From: Balneolales bacterium | Lineage (GTDB): Bacteria > Bacteroidota > Rhodothermia > Balneolales > Balneolaceae | Reading direction: 5' to 3' | NCBI GenBank assembly: GCA_022360375.1 | Contig: JAKSCW010000374.1 | Coordinates: forward strand, 1 to 5,766 | DNA: 5,766 nt | Shown: in pieces, positions 1 to 5,324 of the stretch | Layout of the letters: each line of letters begins with the position of its first letter | Numbering within the stretch: the stretch's first letter is position 1 | The notes under the pieces: generated by a model | The model's input: only the letters and a program-made list of their open reading frames with translations | Databases searched by the model: none | What the model was told of the DNA's origin: nothing | Program-made: the position numbers and the translations under genes

Positions 1-24
1 CTACGGTAACTTTTTATTCATAAA

Positions 25-426
25 GTGAAGCAAGCAGGGCTGGAACCTTTTTTCTATATCGACTCAGCCGGAACTGCAGCTTATCACATTGGAGAACCGG
101 CTAACAGCAAAAGTCAACAGATAGCTAACTCGCATGGCGTTCAGTTACCATCTCGTGCGCGACGTTTTGAGCATGCTGATTTTGAAGAGTTTGATCTCGT
201 AGTAGCTATGGATGCTTCCAACCTGCGTAACTTAAAAGAATTGGATAGGAATGATCAGTTTTCTCATAAAATGATAATGATGAGGATTTTTGATTCTCAA
301 CCTGATGACGGAAACGTCCCCGACCCGTATTATGGAGGTATTCAGGGTTTCGAAAACGTGTTCCAGATTTTAGACCGAAGCTGTGACGGCCTGCTTGATG
401 AATTAAAGCCTCAAATTCAGGATTGA
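25..426 (+). CDS. Low-molecular-weight protein tyrosine phosphatase, N-terminus missing or frame-broken
   Basis: This is the body of an LMW-PTP, a cytoplasmic phosphatase family whose members hydrolyse phosphotyrosine; LMW-PTP-A has also been reported to hydrolyse protein-bound ribulosamine 5-phosphate. Visible family motifs are IDSAGT, YHIGEP, the SRARRF stretch, FDLVVAMD and the DPYYGG loop. The Asp of that loop (codon 322-324) is the expected general acid. The C-terminus looks complete. The catalytic loop CX5R(S/T), normally near residue 10, is absent. Homology to the family clearly continues upstream of the GTG at 25 (codons 10-24 read LFIHK), but an in-frame TAA lies at 7-9 and the other two forward frames close at 26-28 and 21-23. 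The GTG has no ribosome binding site and is unlikely to be the native start. Either a frameshift in the T5 run (11-15) or a truncation is likely, so this may be a pseudogene or carry a sequencing error. The tetR regulator follows 50 bases downstream. Confidence 0.8.
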   Translation: MKQAGLEPFFYIDSAGTAAYHIGEPANSKSQQIANSHGVQLPSRARRFEHADFEEFDLVVAMDASNLRNLKELDRNDQFSHKMIMMRIFDSQPDDGNVPDPYYGGIQGFENVFQILDRSCDGLLDELKPQIQD

Positions 427-448
427 ATACTTACTAGTTGATAGGTAT
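427..448. promoter_or_regulatory. Candidate TetR operator, site 1
   Basis: This 22-bp imperfect palindrome begins directly after the phosphatase stop codon. Its left half is ATACTTACTAG; the right half read on the other strand is ATACCTATCAA, so 7 of 11 positions are symmetric. It matches site 3 (1030-1051) at 16 of 22 positions and site 2 (452-473) at 15 of 22. It covers a TTGATA that could serve as a -35 element for tetR. Length, symmetry and position beside a tetR gene fit a TetR dimer site; the assignment is inferred. Confidence 0.55.
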
Positions 449-467
449 ATTACCCTTATTAATAAAT
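438..467 (+). promoter_or_regulatory. Possible tetR promoter
   Basis: TTGATA at 438-443 resembles a sigma-70 -35 element and is followed, after 17-18 bases, by an A/T-rich stretch (461-467) with only a weak -10 match. A better -10 lookalike, TATACT at 471-476, touches the ATG and would start transcription inside the gene, so it is less likely. The -35 lies inside operator site 1 and the -10 region inside site 2, as expected for an autorepressed promoter. The element matches are weak. Confidence 0.25.
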
Positions 468-473
468 AAGTAT
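452..473. promoter_or_regulatory. Candidate TetR operator, site 2
   Basis: This is the second 22-bp imperfect palindrome, three bases after site 1 (centres 25 bp apart) and three bases before the tetR ATG. The left half ACCCTTATTAA and the right half read on the other strand, ATACTTATTTA, agree at 8 of 11 positions; a perfect CTTATT-N4-AATAAG lies at 455-470. It matches site 3 at 16 of 22 positions. A protein bound here would cover the likely -10 region and the translation start. The local sequence is very A/T-rich, so some of the match is composition. Confidence 0.5.
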
Positions 474-476
474 ACT

Positions 477-1031
477 ATGCGATCAACAAAAGCAACGATC
501 ATTGAGCTTGGGGATGAACTCATTCGCACAAAAGGTTACAACGCATTTAGCTACGCCGATATCTCCAAACCCTTAAGCATTAAAAATGCAGCCGTTCACT
601 ATCACTTTCCAACCAAACCCGATCTGGCTCTTTCAGTAGTTGAGTTCCATGTTCAGAGTTTTGAAAACTTCGTTGAAAAAGTATCCCAAAGAGATGCCTT
701 ACAGCAAATAAAAATGTTTCTTAACTTCTACACATCCATCCAAATAAGTGGACGATTATGTGTGATTGGGGCTTTCGCTACTGACTGGAACTCGATGCCT
801 GACAATGTTAAAGAGGAAATGAAGCTTTTTACGGATCGCGTTATACATTGGCTTACTCAAACTTTGCGTGAGGGAAAAAATACTTCATTATTAACTTTCG
901 AGGGCACTGCAAAGGAGGAAGCACTTAGCATCCTTACCAACATATTTGCCGCCACTCAATTAGCCAGAATTACCGGAAAAGATCACTTTATAAGTATTAA
1001 AGATTCGATTTTAAGAAGAATTTCAAAATAA
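477..1031 (+). CDS. TetR/AcrR-family transcriptional repressor
   Basis: This is a 184-residue one-domain repressor of usual TetR length. The N-terminal helix-turn-helix is clear: the first helix runs over about residues 5-19 (TIIELGDELIRTKG), and the turn and recognition helix run from about residue 26 (YADIS) to residues 37-47, where NAAVHYHFPTK is the typical TetR signature, followed by LALSVVEFH. The ligand-binding half has GRLCVIGAFATDWNSMP at about 92-108, similar to the NemR/YxaF-LmrA-like branch; Cys95 falls where that branch often has a cysteine. The ATG at 477 gives the canonical TetR N-terminus; an in-frame TTG at 438 would add 13 residues, overlap an operator and is rejected. It sits between a phosphatase and a ketosamine kinase, and palindromes in front of it and of the kinase suggest that it represses both. 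The ligand is unknown; a sugar-derived or reactive carbonyl is a guess from the neighbours. Confidence 0.9.
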   Translation: MRSTKATIIELGDELIRTKGYNAFSYADISKPLSIKNAAVHYHFPTKPDLALSVVEFHVQSFENFVEKVSQRDALQQIKMFLNFYTSIQISGRLCVIGAFATDWNSMPDNVKEEMKLFTDRVIHWLTQTLREGKNTSLLTFEGTAKEEALSILTNIFAATQLARITGKDHFISIKDSILRRISK

Positions 1032-1051
1032 ACTTACCATTCAATAAGTAT
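1030..1051. promoter_or_regulatory. Candidate TetR operator, site 3, in front of the kinase
   Basis: This 22-bp imperfect palindrome fills the gap between the tetR stop and the kinase ATG, ending two bases before the ATG. ACTTA at 1032-1036 pairs with TAAGT at 1045-1049. It is identical to site 1 at 16 of 22 positions and to site 2 at 16 of 22; the right ends of sites 2 and 3 share AATAAGTAT just before the start codon. Its placement suggests separate control of the kinase gene within the cassette. Confidence 0.5.
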
Positions 1052-1053
1052 CT

Positions 1054-1902
1054 ATGATCCCATTATCATTGAAATCAAAGATCGAAAACCATCTTAATGA
1101 ACAGGTTTCGGATATAATTGCAGTTTATGGGGGAGATATAAACAAAACGGTAAAAATCCTGACAGAAAACAGCGGTACCTATTTCCTGAAATGGAACCCC
1201 AACTCTCCGGAAGGAATGTTCAATGCCGAAGCTGCGGGACTTCAACTACTTGCTTCGGCTGAGACCGAACTTGAAATACCATCTGTAATTCTGGCTGATG
1301 ATGATTTCCTGATGATGGATTTTATAGAGGAAGCGGATACAGGAAATTCTTTTGAATTTGGAATCCAGCTGGCAAAACTTCATAAAAAAACAAATGAGTT
1401 GCATGGATTGGATCATACCAACTTCATTGGCCGTCTTCCTCAAACCAACAAGTATTATGCTGATTGGATGGATTTTTTTATCAGAGAACGATTGGAACCC
1501 CAGGTAAAATTGGCGATCGATTCAGGTAAACTTTCCAAAAAACACCTTTCCATCTTTGACCGTGTAATGAATTTCACCTACGTGATTTTCCCCGAAGAAC
1601 CCCCTTCTTTACTTCATGGTGACCTTTGGGGTGGAAACTATATGTTCACCATTGATGGAAGGGCGAGTATTTACGATCCGGCTGTATACTACGGTCACCG
1701 GGAAATGGACTTAGCCATGACACACCTTTTCGGCGGATTCGATCCTGCGTTCTATGAAGGCTACAATTCCGAATATCCGCTTCAAAAAGGATACCAAGAG
1801 CGTTTCAAACTATGTAACTTATATCCGATTTTGGTTCATACAAATCTTTTCGGTGGAGGATATGCAAGCAGAGCCGAACAAATTCTGAATCGCTTCTTCT
1901 GA
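1054..1902 (+). CDS. Fructosamine/ketosamine-3-kinase family protein
   Basis: This 282-residue protein belongs to the FN3K (Fructosamin_kin, E. coli YniA) family, which has an aminoglycoside-phosphotransferase-like kinase fold. Family members use ATP to phosphorylate O-3 of ketoamine adducts, which then fall apart and free the amine; many bacterial members prefer ribulosamines and erythrulosamines. The glycine-rich loop is at 26-30 (GGDIN), the likely ATP lysine is K46 in YFLKWN, and a helix-C glutamate is at about 59 (NAEAAG). The family stretch NFIGRLPQTNKYYADWMDFF lies at about 123-142, the catalytic loop HGDLWGGN at 188-195 (D190 base), and the metal-binding D208 is in YDPAVYYGHREMDLA. 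The length is normal and the C-terminus intact. The human P-loop cysteine is replaced (GGDIN), so redox control through that residue is not expected. The gene starts 22 bases after tetR with no clear Shine-Dalgarno sequence and with operator site 3 just upstream. The substrate is not proven by sequence. Confidence 0.93.
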   Translation: MIPLSLKSKIENHLNEQVSDIIAVYGGDINKTVKILTENSGTYFLKWNPNSPEGMFNAEAAGLQLLASAETELEIPSVILADDDFLMMDFIEEADTGNSFEFGIQLAKLHKKTNELHGLDHTNFIGRLPQTNKYYADWMDFFIRERLEPQVKLAIDSGKLSKKHLSIFDRVMNFTYVIFPEEPPSLLHGDLWGGNYMFTIDGRASIYDPAVYYGHREMDLAMTHLFGGFDPAFYEGYNSEYPLQKGYQERFKLCNLYPILVHTNLFGGGYASRAEQILNRFF

Positions 1903-1920
1903 TTCAAAATATCTTTTTAC

Positions 1921-1950
1921 TTTACGCTAACAGGCGGGTGGGTATTTTTG
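1921..1950 (+). promoter_or_regulatory. Possible promoter for the outer-membrane barrel gene
   Basis: TATTTTTG at 1943-1950 fits the Bacteroidota -7 pattern TAnnTTTG. TTTACG at 1921-1926 lies about 17 bases upstream as a weak -33/-35 element. Transcription would start near 1956 and give a leader of about 45 bases before the ATG at 2001. The 98-base gap between the kinase and this gene shows no hairpin terminator. Whether this organism's main sigma factor uses the TAnnTTTG pattern is unknown. Confidence 0.3.
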
Positions 1951-2000
1951 GGAATTATTACATCTTGAAATTACTTTCTCCTTCGCAACACTCAGCCTAC

Positions 2001-4253
2001 ATGTCTAAGACTTTCTTCTGCTTTTTACTGTTTTTTTCCTTTTCGCGGTATGCTTTTGGCCAAACCGAAATAATTTCTAATACAAATATTCTGGAAGTAG
2101 CGTCTTCCCTTTTTGACGTATCTGTAGATGGAATAATGGATGAAGGTGAATGGGACGATGCCATGCAAATTCCGCTGGCTTATGAAACCGAACCAGGTAA
2201 TAACTTACCTGCATCTTCCCAGACTATCTTTTTTTTGAAGTATGATGAAGAGAATATTTACTTCGCTTTTAAAGCCCTGGATGATGATCCGGAAAAAATA
2301 CGAGCCTTTATTACAGACCGGGATAATGTTCGGAATAATGACCGCGTAGGCGTTTACTTAGATCCCTTCAATACCAATGCATCTGCCTACGATTTCACCA
2401 TTAACGCACTGGGCATCCAGGAGGATGGCATTATTATTGGCGGAGGCGGAGGCTATGATTCAAGCTGGGATGCATTATGGGAGTCTTCGGGAAAAATCAA
2501 TGATGAAGGCTTTTTTGTAGAAGTAAAACTTCCCTTCAAATCCATCCGTTATCCTTCTTCCCAGAGTGCACAAACCTGGGCGATCAGTGCCTGGAGAAAA
2601 ATACCCAGGAGTATCGAAGTAGAAACACGATCGCATCCCATTTATCAGGATTTGAACTGCCACATATGTCAATTTAACCGGGTTTCAGGTTTCGAAAATA
2701 TTCCTGTAAACAGAAACATAGAGATTCTACCTACTTATGTGGGTAATAAAACCGATGAAAGAATAAACATTACCGATGAACGCTTAGATGGCGGCAAATT
2801 GACTACCAGCTTTGGAATTGATGCCAGAATCGGTATCACTAATAATTTTATCCTGAATGGAACCTATAACCCCGATTTTTCTCAGATAGAAGCTGATGCG
2901 GCCCAGTTAAATATTAATAACAGATTTGCTCTTCGCTTCCCGGAACAACGCCCATTCTTCCAGGAAGGTGCCGAAATTTTTGATACTCCGGAAGAAGTTG
3001 TATTCACAAGAACCATTGCCGATCCTGTTTTCGGTAGTAAGGCAACGGGAAAGTTTGGGAAAAGTGAATTAGCTATTCTTGCCGCGCAAGATGAGATTAA
3101 CAACCTCATTTTCCCATCCAATGATGGTTCCGGAAATACCAGCCTGGACGAAAACACTACATCTGTGTTTGGCAGATATAAGTACAATTTCAATTCTGCA
3201 CTTTATATAGGAATTTTAAGTACCACGCGGTTCAGCGAAAACTACACCAACCTGGTAAATGGCGGGGATCTTTACTTCCGACCTATTGATCCCCTATCCA
3301 TTGAATTGCAATATGTTCATTCCGAAACATCCTACCCTTCAGAAATTGCCACACAGTATGGACAACCGGAACATGCTTTCGGAGGTGATGCCCTCTATTT
3401 CAGTTCAGAATATGATACGCGCCAATGGCAAAGCGAATTTTCTTATTTGTATCGAAACGACACCTTTCGTGCAGATGGCGGCTTTATCCCTCAGGTAGAT
3501 ATCCGGGGGTTCGACTATTATATGAGAAGAAAACTGTGGGCCGATAATGGCCAAAACTGTTTTACCCAGATTCAATGCACGAGTGGAGGAAGCAGGTATG
3601 ACAATACCCGTGACCAAAAATCGGAATCACAAATATTCGGAAGCATCACTTACGAAGGGCCACTTCAGTCGGAAATTGAAGTGGCTGTATCACCGGTTCG
3701 TGCCTCTCGATTCTCTGGGGTGCTCTACGATCTTGGGCCAGAACTGGAAACCGAACTTTCTCTTCGCCCGTCAAGAGCTATTCGATTGGCATTTTCTTTT
3801 GAGGCCAGCGATCAAATTGATCTTGCCAACGAGCAAACTGGTACTGAATTCGAAATTGAACCCAGCATCTCACTCCGGTTAGGTAAGCGCCTGGAAATGG
3901 ATTATGATTACAGTTACAACTATTTCGAGCGTGGGACCAAGTACCTCTTCAAGGCCCATATTTTTGAATCGAACATTCGTTATAACTTCACAGCCCGGTT
4001 CTTTATCCGATCGATCATCCAATACCAATTCACAGATCGTAACCCTGATTTATACCAGGCAGAAATAAACCCAACCGAGAATGAATTATTTACCCAATGG
4101 CTGATTTCCTATACACTGAACCCTCAATCAGTACTATTCCTGGGCTATTCGGATGATTATTTAGGATATGAAACCGAAGTAAACACCCGAATCGATTTAA
4201 CCCAAATTGACCGCACATTCTTCTTTAAAGTTGGATATGTATGGCGGTTTTAA
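2001..4253 (+). CDS. CBM9-like/DUF5916 outer-membrane beta-barrel protein
   Basis: This 750-residue exported protein starts at the ATG at 2001, which gives a clean signal peptide (lysine at 3, hydrophobic FFCFLLFFSF, cleavage probably after YAFG or YAFGQ). A GTG at 1938 would add 21 residues in front of the signal peptide and overlap the likely promoter. Residues about 40-225 are a CBM9-like domain: VDGIMDEGEWDDA at 42-54, YDEENIYFAFKALDDDP at 81-97, the VGVYLDPF strand at 116-123, and WDALWES then FFVEVKLPF at 156-179. The DUF5916 hallmark NPDFSQIEADAAQLN at 290-304 is followed by RFPEQRPFFQEG. The rest is rich in alternating aromatic strands and ends in GYVWRF, a terminal Phe typical of outer-membrane barrel signals. 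It has a CxxC at 220-223 and a second pair at C520/C526. No transport substrate or enzymatic role is established for the family; the CBM9-like part may bind carbohydrate. It overlaps the convergent LLM gene by 4 bases. Confidence 0.92.
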   Translation: MSKTFFCFLLFFSFSRYAFGQTEIISNTNILEVASSLFDVSVDGIMDEGEWDDAMQIPLAYETEPGNNLPASSQTIFFLKYDEENIYFAFKALDDDPEKIRAFITDRDNVRNNDRVGVYLDPFNTNASAYDFTINALGIQEDGIIIGGGGGYDSSWDALWESSGKINDEGFFVEVKLPFKSIRYPSSQSAQTWAISAWRKIPRSIEVETRSHPIYQDLNCHICQFNRVSGFENIPVNRNIEILPTYVGNKTDERINITDERLDGGKLTTSFGIDARIGITNNFILNGTYNPDFSQIEADAAQLNINNRFALRFPEQRPFFQEGAEIFDTPEEVVFTRTIADPVFGSKATGKFGKSELAILAAQDEINNLIFPSNDGSGNTSLDENTTSVFGRYKYNFNSALYIGILSTTRFSENYTNLVNGGDLYFRPIDPLSIELQYVHSETSYPSEIATQYGQPEHAFGGDALYFSSEYDTRQWQSEFSYLYRNDTFRADGGFIPQVDIRGFDYYMRRKLWADNGQNCFTQIQCTSGGSRYDNTRDQKSESQIFGSITYEGPLQSEIEVAVSPVRASRFSGVLYDLGPELETELSLRPSRAIRLAFSFEASDQIDLANEQTGTEFEIEPSISLRLGKRLEMDYDYSYNYFERGTKYLFKAHIFESNIRYNFTARFFIRSIIQYQFTDRNPDLYQAEINPTENELFTQWLISYTLNPQSVLFLGYSDDYLGYETEVNTRIDLTQIDRTFFFKVGYVWRF

Positions 4254-5299
4254 TTTTCCCTGGTTCCCGCTTTCTTAGCTGTTTCTTTTCGAATAACCGG
4301 GGCAACTTCTGTAGCAAATAACTCAATAGAACGCATTACCTGTTTATGAGTAAAGCTTCCAATACTCATTTTCAATAAAAAACGATCATGATTAAACAAC
4401 TCGTATTGATACATAATTTTGTCAATCACTTCCTGAGGGCTTCCCACATGATAGGCCCCTTTCAATGTTGTTGAAGCTTCAAATTGATTTTTTTGCATCG
4501 GCATCCACCCTCGCTCCTTCCCGATTTTATCCATCATTTGTTTAAATACAGGAAAGGCCTGATCTACCGCTTCCCGGTTGGTATCTGCGATAAAACCATG
4601 AGAATTAATACTTAATTTGGGCTTGGGCCGATTATACTGAGCTGCAGCTTGCCGATGAATTTCTGCGAACTGAACAAATTGCTCCGGGTATCCCCCAATG
4701 ATGGCTAAAGCCATTGGTAAACCCAACGCACCTGTAGCATATGCCGATTTCGGTGTTCCACCTACTCCTCGCCAAATAGGGAGCTTCTCTTGCACAGGTT
4801 GTGGAAAAACTCCAAGGTTATTGATAGCCGGGCGGTACTTTCCTTCCCATGTAATTGGATTCTGCTCGCGCAGCTGAAGCAGCAGATCCAGTTTTTCATC
4901 GAACAGTTCTTCGTAGTTCGATAGATCATACCCGAACAATGGAAACGACTCAATAAACGACCCCCTGCCAACAATAATCTCAGCTCTGCCTTTCGAAATC
5001 AAATCAAGTGTTGCAAATTCCTGGTACACACGAACGGGATCATCAGAACCGAGCACCGTTACAGAACTGGTTAATTTAATGTTTTTGGTGATGGTTGCCG
5101 CAGCCGCTAATAGTGTTGCCGGGTTAGAAGCAATGAATTCCTCCCTATGGTGTTCTCCAATGGCAAATACATCCAGGCCAAGTTCATCCGCCAGTTGTAC
5201 TTCCTCCATCAAATCCTGGACTCGTTCCTCCGGGTTTCTCTCTTCTCCCGTATTTGCGTTTTTGGTATTTTCAACAAAGCTATAAAGTCCTAATTCCAT
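4250..5299 (-). CDS. LLM-class flavin-dependent oxidoreductase (2I7G-like)
   Basis: This 349-residue cytoplasmic protein has the bacterial luciferase-like TIM-barrel fold. It closely resembles the LLM subgroup typified by structure 2I7G, members of which are thought to use FMN rather than F420. Recognisable stretches are MELGLYSF at the start, GLDVFAIGEHHR at 41-52, LTSSVTVLGSDDPVRVYQEF at 76-95, GRAEIIVGRGSFIESFPLFG at 104-123, LPIWRGVGGTP at 173-183 and GLPMALAIIGG at 193-203. The length is normal and both ends match the family. The substrate is unknown. The ATG at 5299-5297 is preceded by AGGA four bases away. Its stop overlaps that of the barrel gene (shared TTAA at 4250-4253), and its start lies 25 bases from a divergent gene, so it is transcribed alone here. 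Confidence 0.93.
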   Translation of the reverse strand: MELGLYSFVENTKNANTGEERNPEERVQDLMEEVQLADELGLDVFAIGEHHREEFIASNPATLLAAAATITKNIKLTSSVTVLGSDDPVRVYQEFATLDLISKGRAEIIVGRGSFIESFPLFGYDLSNYEELFDEKLDLLLQLREQNPITWEGKYRPAINNLGVFPQPVQEKLPIWRGVGGTPKSAYATGALGLPMALAIIGGYPEQFVQFAEIHRQAAAQYNRPKPKLSINSHGFIADTNREAVDQAFPVFKQMMDKIGKERGWMPMQKNQFEASTTLKGAYHVGSPQEVIDKIMYQYELFNHDRFLLKMSIGSFTHKQVMRSIELFATEVAPVIRKETAKKAGTREN

Positions 5300-5324
5300 T
5301 ATTTCCTGTTAGTATCAAGTTGTT
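5300..5324. promoter_or_regulatory. 25-bp divergent intergenic gap with a possible ribosome binding site
   Basis: The gap between the - strand oxidoreductase and the + strand BtuF-like gene is only 25 bases. On the - strand, AGGA (complement of 5304-5307) lies four bases before the oxidoreductase ATG and may be its ribosome binding site. No Shine-Dalgarno sequence is seen for the + strand gene. There is no room for two full promoters, so at least one must lie inside the opposite gene; TATAAA at 5281-5286 is a possible -10 for the + strand gene, with a poor -35. Confidence 0.35.

Noticed and set aside
438..476. TTG start that would lengthen the TetR protein by 13 residues
   Set aside because: The extension does not resemble TetR N-termini and overlaps the palindromes and likely promoter; the ATG at 477 gives the canonical start.
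469..476. AGTATACT perfect 8-bp palindrome just before the tetR ATG
   Set aside because: It partly overlaps candidate operator site 2, whose right end explains most of it; at this length in A/T-rich DNA it does not merit a separate call.
1938..2000. GTG start that would lengthen the barrel protein by 21 residues
   Set aside because: It would bury the signal peptide and read through the possible promoter; the ATG at 2001 starts right at the signal peptide.
1903..2000. Search for a terminator or small RNA in the gap after the kinase
   Set aside because: No stem-loop followed by a T run was found; only the weak promoter-like elements stand out.
2882..3193. Antisense reading frame of about 100 codons inside the barrel gene
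   Set aside because: It lies fully within a well-supported coding region, resembles no known protein, and has no start context.
3547..3882. Shifted-frame open stretch of about 110 codons inside the barrel gene
   Set aside because: The main frame continues through it with clear family character; the product has no recognisable motif.
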